A stretch of 37,835 nucleotides of DNA from a virus: the IMG/VR virus record IMGVR_UViG_3300020438_000111, positions 1-37,835 of that record. One strand, 5' to 3'. Positions 18,543 to 32,200 of this stretch are shown here, piece by piece; within the stretch, counting starts at the first letter, position 1; every line of letters starts with the position of its first letter. A model generated the notes under the pieces. The model was not told where the DNA came from. It saw only the letters and a list, made by a program, of their open reading frames with translations, and did not search any database. The position numbers and the translations under genes were made by a program.

Positions 18543-20168
18543 TTAAAATTCCAGGATGATCTTAATGTCTTCTTTTTGTCTACTATCTCTAGTGACTAAC
18601 TTTCGATTGTCAATGTATATGACATCACCAGTTGTTTTATTTATCTCTGGATCAGCAAGACCATCGGTAAATTCAACTCCCAAATTTATTTGTTTGGTAG
18701 AATCTATAGTTGTTGTTACTCCACTAAATGAAGTTTGGATACCTTTATTACCTGTTATTGAAGAATCAGAAAATACAAGACCATCTGCCGATCCACGAAA
18801 AGGTGTAAATTTAGAAAAAGTAGCAATTCCAGTATAATCAGTTTGATCGAGTCTATTTCCAAAATATAATGATCTATCTTGACTATACTTCATAACACCT
18901 GTTTCTTTATCATAAGATGATACGTACCCTTGTGCTACTTCATTGGTAGCTGGGTTTGTTTGTGTAAAAGTACTACCTATAGCAGTGCCTGTAAGTGCAT
19001 TTGCTTGACTGGTATTAAATATAGAAGGATCAAATTTAATAGATCCTAATGCTGAATACTGATTACCAGTAAAAATTGCATTTATGGAAGAATATGTGGA
19101 TGGATTCTTAACAATACCAACTTGTGAGAATTTTGTAGAAGTTGGAAAATCTTTTGTTGAATCATCAAATCTAGAATAAATCAATACTCTATCTGCTCCC
19201 AATTCTTTATAGATATCATACCCATGACCTCTTGAAGGAGGAATAATTGGAACTAATTTAGCAGAGGTAAATCCACTTACTTGGAAAGTGGATAAATCTA
19301 CAATACCATAAGTATATCCAGATCCACCAGAAGTAACTACTGCTTTAGTAATTATACCAGATGTAGTTGTAATGGATACCTGACCTCCAGTACCATCACC
19401 TAGAATAGGGACAGTTACAGTTGAATTGGGTTGATATCCAGCACCACCATTTTCAATATATACTTCCTTTATTTGATTGAGATTTATTTCAGAATCTCCC
19501 GCTTCTCTAACACTTTGAATTTGTGAATTAGTAGATGTCTCCCAATCATTAGGTACAACAATATATTCAGTAGAATCAAATTTTATAATATCACTTGGAG
19601 AAATTGAGAATAAAAACTTCCAAACATATCCATCATCTCCAGCTGAATTTGGTTCTAAATCAGTAAAAGTTGGTTCATCTTTAGAAGTACCACCCTTTCC
19701 ATTTGGATTTGCATCCAAAAGTGTTTTATTTTGCCATGCACCAGAAGAACCATTATCGATACAAATATAAACGTTAAAATCACTATTAACTACATAATAA
19801 TTTGTATCATAAAGCCTTGCTGATTGTGAATTGGGAGATTTTGCATCAATACTATAATCTTGACGATACATATCGTAAGGAGTATTAGTAGTCCATTGAA
19901 CTTTTCTAATAACTCTTCTAATATTTGTACTATTGATCTTTTTCCCAAAAAGAGCAGCACTCTTATAAAAACCTTCATATTGAAGATTGTCTACAGGATT
20001 TAATGGTTTATTTGAGACCCAATCAGAAGTTCTACCAAATCCTGGATTTGGAATTGTAGGATTAGATAGTCCTAGAAAGACATAATAAGCATTATTAGTA
20101 TCTAGTACAGAGTCTACAAAATTACCAGCATTTGCTATTCTAAATTGATCTGTTACTTGAGCAGACAT
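18543..20168 (-). CDS. gp8: Baseplate wedge subunit gp8
   Basis: The 541-residue protein matches gp8. The N-terminal region contains NNAYYVFLGLSNPTIPN and later DGYVWKFLFSISPSDIIKF, and the C-terminus ends in a VIYIDNRKLVTR block followed by QKEDIKIILEF; this arrangement is diagnostic. T4 gp8 has 334 residues. Part of the extra length is an insertion at about 238-295 with two GxGY units (IENGGAGYQPNSTVTV and VTSGGSGYTYG), the same module found in gp14 and the gp7-like giant. A perfect T4-type late octamer (20186-20193) ends 17 nt before the ATG, and no Shine-Dalgarno sequence is evident in those 17 nt. gp8 normally forms dimers that bind gp7 and gp6 in the wedge. Confidence 0.92.
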   Translation of the reverse strand: MSAQVTDQFRIANAGNFVDSVLDTNNAYYVFLGLSNPTIPNPGFGRTSDWVSNKPLNPVDNLQYEGFYKSAALFGKKINSTNIRRVIRKVQWTTNTPYDMYRQDYSIDAKSPNSQSARLYDTNYYVVNSDFNVYICIDNGSSGAWQNKTLLDANPNGKGGTSKDEPTFTDLEPNSAGDDGYVWKFLFSISPSDIIKFDSTEYIVVPNDWETSTNSQIQSVREAGDSEINLNQIKEVYIENGGAGYQPNSTVTVPILGDGTGGQVSITTTSGIITKAVVTSGGSGYTYGIVDLSTFQVSGFTSAKLVPIIPPSRGHGYDIYKELGADRVLIYSRFDDSTKDFPTSTKFSQVGIVKNPSTYSSINAIFTGNQYSALGSIKFDPSIFNTSQANALTGTAIGSTFTQTNPATNEVAQGYVSSYDKETGVMKYSQDRSLYFGNRLDQTDYTGIATFSKFTPFRGSADGLVFSDSSITGNKGIQTSFSGVTTTIDSTKQINLGVEFTDGLADPEINKTTGDVIYIDNRKLVTRDSRQKEDIKIILEF

Positions 20169-20185
20169 ATTAATAGTTTTTTAGA

Positions 20186-20193
20186 TATTTATA
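20186..20193 (-). promoter_or_regulatory. T4-type late promoter upstream of gp8
   Basis: A perfect TATAAATA octamer in the 46-bp gap between the gp7-like giant and gp8, again exactly 17 nt before the ATG. It gives gp8 and the following DUF4815-like giant a promoter of their own, 13 kb downstream of the gp25 promoter. Confidence 0.8.
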
Positions 20194-20214
20194 ATAGTTA
20201 ATATAAATGAGAAT

Positions 20215-23200
20215 TTACTCGGCAATAATTGCCCCAGTACCTCTAATTCCCTCATCTCTTCTTGAGATGGTGGGGAATGTAGTTAATCCAGAATTTACAG
20301 TAAGACCACTAACACCAATTGATATTGGATTTGATCTACTAAATGTTCCAGTTAATTTACCCCAAGAGAAATTACCAATTGGACTTGATTCAGATCCAGT
20401 AGCAGCAAGTCCAACAACATTGGTATTATGTGCAATATTACATGTAATAATACCCAAATTGGTACTAGTAGTAATTTGTGCAATTCTATAGATGTTATCA
20501 GCAAATGTTGTACCAATTCCAACTACACCTTTACCAGATTGATAAATTGAACTTAATCCTGTTCCAACAATAGTATTATTGATAGAAATTGGAGAACCAG
20601 CACTCAATCCAGTATGAGTTCCACGAGTATGGAATACAATTGCTAAATCAGTTCCAACACCAACCGCAGTACTAATACCAGTAACAATTCCACTAAATCC
20701 AGTAGCAACACCAATATTTCTAACTAATTCAGTTTTAAATGTTGGCAATGCTGATATAACCTGTGGAGCTGAAGTTAGTGTATAACCTAAACCTGGCATT
20801 GTAATTGTTGGGGTTCCTGTAAGGACTCCATTAGTTATAGTAACAGTTGCTGTTGCGGTAGAACCTATACCAACAGTACCATCTGGTTTAATAAAGCTTC
20901 CTATACCAACTGGTGGTGCAGCAATAGAAATTGAAGTTGTTGCTCCAACATAACCAGATCCCCCACTAACAATAGTGAGTCCTGAAATAGTTCCAGTAGC
21001 AGATACTGTGGCAGTTAATGCAGCAGCAACTGGATTTACACTATTATCAACTATAAATGCATCAAAGTTTGCAGTATATGGTGCATCATAATCAAATAAA
21101 TCAATATTTTCTACATATATTTGACTTGATTCTGTAGATGAGAAATCACTAATAATTTTTGTAGTTGGGAAAATTAATGGCTCAAGTGAACCTCTAGATT
21201 TGTAAATTAATTCTCCATCAACAATCTTATCATGCTTCTTCCTAGTCCAACTTAAAGATCTAGAAATACCTTCAGTGGTTATTCCTGGCCCAACATACAA
21301 ATTAGTTTGTATAGTATCAGCACTATCAAGTAAACTAACAGTCCTATCTTTCTGATTTTTAATATTCCTCAATCCACCCAATTGAACAAGATCTCCTTTT
21401 TCTATAGAAGGTTGTACCGTAGTAATTAATTCAGTATCTAATCCTGGAGAACCACGATAGAAGAATATTGAAATATCATCTTCAGGTTTAGGTGGTTCTG
21501 AGAATACAAATGTTGAACCTCCACCAAATTTATATGCAGTTCCTGGTTGTTGAATTACACCATTCATTACAATTAATAATAAATTTGAAAGATTGATATT
21601 AAATGTTGAAGTTTCTCCAGCACCAACAGTATCAAAACTTAGTAATTCACCACCATATTTTAATTCAAATCTCGTTCTAGATCCATTTTGTAAATTTTTA
21701 ATATCATCAATATAATCAAATTCACCAAATTGCCATGCTGAGAAATTATCATTAAATGTGTCTATTACAGTAAATTTAGCTTCGTCTAATGGATTAGTTA
21801 AATTACGATCTGTTGCCAATCCAACTAATTTAAATACATCACCACGTCTAAATCCATATCCATTTCGTTCAATTTCCCACTTAGTAATTCCAAATAAAGT
21901 GGATCCAACTCCAACTGTGGATGATGCACCAACTTCAACATTCAATAATAATCCAGTTCCACAATCTGTAGTTGAACCTACATCCAATCTAGAAACTCCA
22001 GTTATTCCTAAACCAGCATAAGAAGGTTCTGTAATAATTAATTGTGGATTTGCATAGTTTGTTCCAGCATTGCCAATTGCAAGGCTTAGGGTTCCACCAA
22101 GACCCACTGTAGCATTAACGACACCCCCACTACCTACACTCGATCCAACATTAACGGTAAGAGTATTGGTTGTTTTAGATGTAATTGCTGTAAGTATTCC
22201 AGCAACAGGATCAGTTGCTCTTGGATATGAATGATCAGATTTATAATCATCTTTAGAGCATGTAAAGATTAAAGAATCAGTTCTAAATCCAATATTGCTA
22301 CTAACAGCAAGACCATGAGAAGGTACAGTTAATATTAAATCACCACTGCTAGGATTATATGAAGCACCAGTTGCAGTATATCCTACACCTGCGAAAGATG
22401 CTGCATAGAAACTAGTAGAAATACCACGAACAAATTTATGTGCAAATGGTATATCTGTTACCCCAATAGAAACACTAGAACCAATATATCCTGAACCATA
22501 GAATGCATTTCCATAGAATGGTATAACATTACCACCACCAACATAGACATGTTCAATAGTACTAATTCCAACATTTGTAGTAAATCTATATGTTGGTGAT
22601 GACCCAACATTAATATTAAATTCTGTAGTAGAAGTCACATATACTGCAGTAGTAACACCAGCAATAGGATCACCAACTCTTGGATATTCATGTTGAGTTG
22701 CATGATCATCTTTATCACATGTAAATGTAATGGAATAATTATCTAAAGTAATAGTATCACCAGTTGCCATTCCGTGTGCAGCAGCAAATGTTAACTCTAA
22801 AAGTCCTGTTGTAGGAGTATATGTTGCACCATTAGGTGTTTTTTGATTACCAGATTGTGAACCACTAGTTACATTAACTGCATTATTATCTGCACTTATA
22901 AATCTATGTACATAATCACCATTAGTAACTCTAAGAATACTATAATCAATACTTGTACTACCTAAACCTACTGCTGCTTCTGGGAATATTGTAGTTGTTA
23001 TGCCAGCATGAGGAGCTGCACAAGTAAATTCAAGACCAGCTAATTTAACTTGATCAACTATACCTAATTCAAAATTATGAGCATCTCTTGTGGTTATCTC
23101 TAGAATACCCGTTGAATTATCATAATTTGCTGTAGTTATAGCATTATTGGGTCCTGTAGAAGCAGTTGAAACTAAATTTTTAATAGTTCCACCAACACCA

Positions 23201-26200
23201 ATTTCAACATAAGTATTATTTCCAACGGTAGGTGCATATCCTAACCCTGGAGTAGATCCAAGAGAAATTATTACACCACCTCGTGGTAACTGATTCTCAT
23301 TAATATCGGATTCATTAATAACAATAGTTCCATCAGCAGTAGTTTTAATACCAGTAAATTGAACACTAGTTATTCCTGTAGGTGATGTTTGTTCTATTAT
23401 TTGGAAATTATTTGTTGGATTATTGTCAGAAGTGGGTCTTTGATATATGTTATTAATCAATAACAATCCATTACCACCAGTTGTACCCAAACCAACTGTA
23501 TTTGCTCCACCAACCTTTAAAGTAAATGAACTTTGTATTCCACTAAATTCTGATGAAATATCATCATAAATTTGATTACTATCATAATCATTTCTTAAAA
23601 ATACTCTCCCACCAAACTCTGAAGTTGGGAAAGGTAAATTGCTATCTGTGGTAGTAATTTGTGGATTACCTTTAGGTGCATTTGTAAAATAAACTTGATC
23701 TTCAATAATATTATAAGAACCCCTATAAACCCTAACTGTTGTAGTATTTGTATGTGCAGTTGCAGAAGATCCAACAAATGCTCTTTCAACTTCAACAAGA
23801 CTTGTTGTTCCAATACCAGTAATAGGACCAAAAACATCATCCCCAGTACCAATATCCTGTATTCTCATATATTCATCATCAACTCTAAGAATGTCATTAG
23901 GTGCAAGAGATGATATTCCACTTAATGAGAATATAGTTGATGTTGTACCAATACCAGTGCTGCCAAGAACAGATACAATATTATTTTGTAAAGTATGATT
24001 TACAGGACTGAAAGCTATTGGAGATTGTATTATATTATCAATACTAATAATTGATTTTGTATTAGAAAGACTCATTGAAAGTTTATGAGCATTTCCAGTA
24101 CCAACACCAACAAAAGTAACTCCTGTTCCAGCATTAGCTAATGCTCTAGTTGTTGCAATAAAGAAACTATCTGCATCATCCCTAATGGCAAAGACATTTG
24201 ATGGTAGTGTATGAACACCTGCTGCACTCTCATATTGCATAGGTGTAGATCCTATACCAATAAATGTTGAATTTGCACTATATACCAATTCCTCACCAGT
24301 TCTAAAGTAATGATCATCTATTGTAAATTTACCTGTAACTAAATTAAGTGCATTACTATCGGAAGGATCAAATGTTTTTCCAAAAATAGGAGTATTATTA
24401 GATTTTAATGTAAAATTCTTCATATTAACTCTCTCACCATTTATTGCATTATACTGATATAGACCAATTTCTTCTCTTGCTCTTCCATAATTTAAAGGAT
24501 CTGTTTGAGCAATATTAGAAGTATCAAAATCTTGATAAATTCCCAAGTTAAGTGCAGACACTTCAATATTTGCACTTGTAAATGCACTATCTGGATAGAA
24601 TTTTAATTTAACTTCACTTCCATCAAATACACCACCAAATGTTCCTATACCAGATCTGTCATCACTTAATGCAGTACTACCAATAGATAAAAATGGAGAT
24701 TGTTGAACATACACATCAGTTGTATCATGACTTATAAGAACTTGATGGAGTGCTTTTGTAGATCCAACACTAACTTGAACAACAGACCTACATGCATCAA
24801 ATAATGAAGAAGTTAATCCAACTACATCAAACTCCGTACCTGTCTTAGTTGAATAATTAGATTCGTATAAAGCTGTTCTTTCAGCACCATCTGGTTGAGT
24901 AGGAATCTTAAATTTATAGGTACCAATACCAACAGAAGTTAATCCAAATCCAACAATAGTAGATTTAATTTTTATTTGATCACTTAAATCATTTTCAAAA
25001 TCTATAGAAAATGCTGACCCATCAATACTACCATCAAAGGAACCCATTAAAGTCTCTGATATTGTATCTGTATCAGAATGAGTATCCATATAGAATTGTG
25101 AAACATAAGTATTAGTTCCATCATGATTCACATATAGTTCAACATAATTCATTTCATTAGTTCTTGAATTAACTAACTGATTCCTTACATGGAACGAACT
25201 AAATTTTGTTTTATCAACACTAATAATAGATGTGGTTGTTATCCCACTAACAGCAGTCGTAGCAATTCCAACGTAACTACTTAAATTTACAAATCCCACA
25301 GATTGAGTACCTACACCAGCTATATCAGTTGGGAATGTTGTCTTAATTTCTTTAAGATCATAATCGAAATCATATGGATTAGGTTGAGGAGTAAATCTAA
25401 GATATGATTCTCCCAATCCATCATCAGATATTGTAAATATTCCAAGGCCAGTAGCAGTTTCATCTGGCATATATTTGTTTGTCAATATTACTGAATTGGT
25501 ACCATCATTAAGAATTGTCACTTCTGATAATTGAATATTAGTTTTAGTTAAATTAGAAACTTTATATAATATGTTTTGATAAGAAACACTTGGTGATAAT
25601 TTTTGAATATTTAAAAACTCACTAGGATCACCATCTAAATTTGAAAATTCGTTACTTATATCATCAATTGTTAAAACTTCATTACTCTTAGCAACAATAT
25701 AATCACTTAACTTTACACTATCAAATCTTATAAATTTAGATGAAACTCCTGTTTCACTAAGATCATACGCAGAATCAAAATTATAAATTGTATCAACTCT
25801 ATTATCACTTATAATATCTTGAACAATTGATGTTTGATCTGTACTTCCAATACCTACAACAGTAGTTTGACTAACAACTGTATCTGCAAAATTCTTTAAT
25901 CCACTAGTATGAAGTAAAGAACTTACTGGACTTCTTAATTCTTGAAATTCCTTAGAACTCTTAATAGAATATGAAAGATTTTGATAATAATCATTATCAG
26001 GAGTTACTTGATTATCTTCACTAAGTTTTCCAGTATCGTTAGACCATCCAATATTCTTCTTAACAGAAAAATTGACATCATATTCACCAAGATTATTTGT
26101 TAAACTTGCAATTGTAGCTATAGTTCCAGATTCTTTACCTGAAATAATATCCCCTACAGATAATCTATCTCTTCCCAAAATTTTAATAAAATCATCATCA

Positions 26201-29200
26201 GATTTTGTAATAACTAAATCCAATCTTACAGAATTTCTAATTAATACTTCACCAATAATAAAATTATCTGGTTTCTGTGTTACTGTAAATTGTGGGTACT
26301 TATTTTTGTTTATAAGAACACCTATAGAATTTTGATCCGTTACTGCTATTCCAGTATTAGTGGTTATGCCACTATAATCAACAACAACTTTATCATTTAA
26401 TCCACTAGTATCATATTCTTTAACTTTACCATACCTATAACCATTATCTTCACTATTAAATCCAGATCCTTCTGTTCCCAATCCAACAACACCTTCAATA
26501 TAAACCTCATCATTTACAGCAAAAGGTATAGTATTCCAAGTAGTTGGTGTATTAATAAAACATGTAAATATCCCACTATTATTACTCATTACAGTCTTAA
26601 TACCAATTCCATTAGTATTATCAGTTACAAATAACTCTACTGGAGTATCTGGAAGTCCACTTGGTAAAGCATTAACTTCAATATTACCAATGGATGTTCC
26701 ATTTAAGTTAGCTTTTAATAATCCCCTATCAATTTTTTTTCTAGTGGTTGAATTGACAATCACTACATTTGGTGCTGTTATGTAATCAAAACCACCATCA
26801 GTAACTGTAACAATACCAATGGTATTAGAATCTTTAATAACTATTGATGGTGAAATATATGCAGCTGGTCTTAAAGTATTATCTGCAGAATATTCAAATC
26901 CTTCATTAATAACTCTAATTCTACTAATATTACCAATTTCATTTGATTCTGCAGTTACATATCCTCCTGCACCTTCAGTTGAAGATGTTCCAACAAAGGT
27001 AGGCAATTTTTTATATCCACTACCAGTAGATACAATATTAATACTATCAATACCACCTTTTGTATTGAGTGAATCTGTACTGTATGTAATTGATTCACAT
27101 TGAGATGAAGTATATGATAAACTTTCGGGATATTCCTTCAATGATAAAGTGAACGTTGTATCACCAACACCAGAAAGTGTATATGTTGAATTATATGAAC
27201 TATCAACAAATTTAATTTCTGAACGATTATGAACTGATGGATCTGAAGTACTAATAAATCCAGATTTCTCAAGTGCATAATATAAAACTTCTGGCATACT
27301 ACTATTGTAAGAAATAGTAGTTTTTGCGGTAGTTGCAACACCTACTACTGCTTCATTAGATACATTAAATGCTGTAGTTGCAGTAGAAACAAATTCATTT
27401 TTAAAATCTTTATCATAATACAATTTAAACTTATAATCTTGCAAAGAGGAATGAGTCAAATCAAATACTAAACTATTAGTTTTAACTACATTAATTTGAG
27501 GATTAATTGTATAAAGTCTATGTGTAACTGCTGGATCTGTTGTCCATCTTACAATATTAGGAGGATTGGATGTAGAATCAATATAAGTCTCACACAAATG
27601 AATAGTATTATCATCAACAACATATACAAAATATTCACCCTCAGATAACCCTGTAGGGTAAGTTGAACCTATAGCTAAATCATAATATACCTTATCTCCA
27701 GTTACAAACTTATGACCTGCAATTGTAAAGGCATCAGTAATACTTGAAATACCAGCTTGTGCAACTCTAAATGGATCTGTAAGAATATATCCACTAGAAG
27801 TATTTCTAGTGACTACAACTGAACTAGCCGTTCCAACTCCAACAGAAAGATTTGGTTTAATATCTAAAGTAACAATATCACTTTCCTTTAAATTGTGGTA
27901 AGTTGATACAGAAACAGTAGAATCTAATTTTTGTACTTTTCCAGTTTCTTGTGTATAATTACTTTCTAAAGAATATAAATCACTATCCTGTCCACCAGCA
28001 CGGAAAAATACATTTTGGAAATCCCCACTTGTAGTTCCTATACCAGTTTTAATACCAATTGTATTTGGACTTAAATCAGAAACATAAAGAGTGGTGGGTA
28101 AATTGTATTGAGTAGAAGTAGAAGTATCGGATATTGCAATTTGAGTACCAGCATTTGTTAATGTTACTTGTTCATTTTGAACAAAATCATGTTGTGGTGC
28201 ATAAATTGCTTGTGTTGGAATATCTTGTGTAATTTGAGTATCGCCAAACTGATAAGTTACTGAAGATGATATTCCACTTAAAGTTCCAAATCCAACATTT
28301 TTTGTAGGGTTGAAATATAATTTATTATTTAATTTAGAATCAAAAAATGGTATTGATTTATCAATAACAAATGAATTTGAAATAAAACTTAAACCAGTTG
28401 TTGCAGTGTGAGCAGTTCCTGCAGTACTTCTTCCAATTCTCAATATTTTTTCATTTTCAAATACATTTAACAATTGTACTGTTTCAGATCCTATGTTTAT
28501 TGAACTTCCAATAGAAATATTATTTGGAACACTTGAAACATATATTTCTGTAGTAATTCCACCAGAGGAAGCTGGTAACATTGGTTCTATTAATGATGAT
28601 GTAATAGAACTAACTCCAATAGTATATTGTCCAGTTAAATTTGATAATTCGGTAGATAATCCAGAAACAACTATATTGTCTCCATTATTCCAATCATGAC
28701 TTGGTAATATATTTACATTTTGTTTTCCATCACTACTCCAAGTAAATATTGCACTTTGGTAAGTTGAGGTGGCAGTGCTTACATTTACTATATCCTTACC
28801 TTTTAATGAGGAAACTCTAGCAGAAAGGCCACTACCTTCAGTGCCATCATTATTAAATGTTAAAAGATCATTTATCTTATAATTATCACCTGAATCAACA
28901 ATATTCAACTTAATAATAGATCCTTGTGTTACAGATTCTACCTCAACTTTTTGATTGTCTATTTCATTAGATTCTATAATAAAATCATTATCAACAAATT
29001 TTTCAGCAACTCTATACGGGAATGTATTTCTTACTAAATTAGAATTTTCAAAATCAAAATCTTGTGCTAAATTCTGATCAACTAATGGGGATCTATAACA
29101 ATCTCCAATAAAGTAAGGAAATTCTGGTATACCAGTCGTATTAGCTATTCCTGCAAAATATGCATATGTACCTTCAGGGAATTCTGGAGTTTTACCAAAC

Positions 29201-32200
29201 CTACCGTTGTTTATATCTAAATCACCATTATTAGTAAACTTATAGTCTTCTATAAAATAACCATTATCAAAACCTGCAGGTCTATCAGTTACATTAGATA
29301 CATCTAACTCATATCCAGAAATTAAGCGTCTTGCATCAACAGTTTCATCTGGATTATCGTATCCATATGGGCCATATATTGGATTTCCATCATATGCCCA
29401 TCCAATAATTTTAGAAGCAACAGTAGATGTAGAAATACCAGATACTTTTTCACCAAAAGAATCTCTGATAGTGTTTCCATATCCACAAACATTATAACTT
29501 AAATTATCTCCACTTTCTAGTAATATTTCATCACTATTATATTTTTTACTTATATCAATAGTTAATGGTCTAACATTACAGTCTATAAAGGCATTCTTTC
29601 CTGCTGAGATGACTTGTATTGAAGTATCTGTGGCAGAGTATCCTATTCCCGTTTTAACCACTGTAACGCCTGTTACCTTCTGATTAACAATAGTTGGCCT
29701 TAGTTCAGCACCAGTTCCCATTCCAGAAGAATCGATAATTTTTATAGTTGGAATAGAATGATATTCACTACCACCAAATTGAAGATTAACTCCTGTAATT
29801 CTTCCATCTATAATAATTGGTTCTAATGAACACTGTTTACCATTTTTTACAGTTACTATTGGTTTATTATGGAAATTTAATGTAGTACTACCATATCCAG
29901 TTCCAGCAGCATACAAATAAGAATCAATAATAGAACCTCTAACCGTAGGAGTTAAAATTATCTCTTCAACCACTTGAGTAGTTGTACCCAATCCAACTGA
30001 AGCATATTTTACCGAAACGGAAATATTTGGGTATGCAAAATTCTGATATCCAGATCCTTCACTTTCAAGATCAACAAATTTTTCTTTTTTGAAATTAGAT
30101 GTTATTGTTCCAGCAATTCCAGCATCTGCAAGTTTAAAATTATCATCATCTACTTTAAATACACTATAATAATTTGTTGTTGTTACTATGCCAGTGCTTG
30201 TAGTCAATCCTGAAATAGATCCACTACTATCATCGTGCGTATATACTACCTGATCACCATGATTAAAACCATGACCCTTAAATATAATATTATCATATAT
30301 TGTAGAAATTCCAGATGATGGGACTTTTAATTTTCTATTAGTAAATGTACCCCCATCTACAACATTAATACCACTCAATGTTTTTTCGATAGGAAGAGTT
30401 ATAAATTTATGTACACCACTACTATTAGTTCCATTAAGTGTTATTGTATTAAGTCCTACAATAGAATCATTAGCAGATTCAAAAACTCTGATAGTATTAT
30501 TATCAATAACATGTGCAAAATAGTTTGCATTAGTAACTAATGTAGAAGTTCCTATACCAACACCAATACCCTTACTACCATTAGAATTATAAATTACTTC
30601 TTGATGATTTGTAAATCCGTGTTCGGTTAAAAAAGTAACTGTATTAGTTGTACTACTAATACCACCACCAGCTGCTTCTAATTGTGCATTAAATTCAACA
30701 TCTCTAGATTTTGAAAGAATTAGTGGTTCTAAAACAGCCTTACCATTACCACCACCAACAGCATCAATAGATAATATATCTTTAATATTAAAATTTTGAG
30801 GATCTACAATAACTTCTTTAATAGATCCACTAATAACTGGTTGAAGTAAAGCAGTAGTACCAGCACCACTACTAACAGATAATTGTGGTAAATTTATTAC
30901 ATCATAATCATCTCCTTGATCTAAAACTTTTGTTGATTCTAAAGGTCCATAATATATTTTATCATTTGATTTATAATTAACAATTTCCACACCATTAATT
31001 AACATTCCTATAGTTCCAGGAAGTGTTTTGGTTTGTTCTCCTACTTCAATATTTGATTTGAATGGGAATTTTTTAAATGCATTTTGAGGTCCAATTAATT
31101 TGGATTTTTGAGATGCTAAAGTAAAAGTATGTCCAGTCTCAGTAGTTGTACCAGATACTGATTCTAATTTGATAAAATTAGAAGTATTAACAGTTGCTCT
31201 TGAACCATAAATTCTAATTGTCTGTTTAGTAGAAGACTCACTAGCAATACCAACAAAATATGTTCCACCATTCTCTAATCCAACATATGGATCACTAGAG
31301 GCACTATAAGAAACTTCATCACCGTTGATAAAAGGTACTGCATTATCGAAATACAATCCACCATATTTAAAAGTGGTATGTATTCCTGCTGTTGTAGTTA
31401 CTTCACTTAAAGTGGGATTAATAACAGAAATTACGTTTACTTTTATAGGATATGTAAATGTATTAGTAAATCCAGTTCCTACAATAGATCCTGATGGTAA
31501 AGAATTGGATGCTATATAAAATTCTTCATTTTCATCATCAACATAAACATTTTGTACATCAGAAACAAGATGTGATGCTGATAAAGATGCACCAATACTG
31601 ACAGGTAAATTTAATTTTCTTCTAATATCATATTGACCACCACCTGCAGCAGATAAATCAAGATTAACTCTATTTGTCTTAGTAGTCCACCAGAAAGTAC
31701 TGTCTAATGTAGGTGCAGTAACTTCACCAGTGTCAATAACAGTATTTGAGGATCTTTTAAATAAATCTACATTATCACCCTTCTTTAAGCTAGATCTATC
31801 AATAGTTTGATACAATGGAAGATTGAATGGATTAAAACCAGTAATAGTAAATTCATCATTTACTTGATATCTTACACTTGTATTATAAATCCAAGAGTTT
31901 GCAAATATTTCTTTATCAGTTCTATCTTTTGCTGGATTTTCTATCAAATCTCCAAGATTATTAACAGCAATAATTTGACCTTCATCTACATCAACATATT
32001 TGGAAATCTGATTAAATTCTGATAATACACCATTAAGCCTTACTTCTACTTTCTTAGTAATATCACCATTTTCATATCCAAAGTAAATTTCATCATTTCT
32101 TACACTATCTGTGGGATTTATTTGATCATCAATTCCTGTACAACCATAAAATTGATTGACACTTTTACTAGTATAGTTAATATGGGTGTTAATTCCTGAT

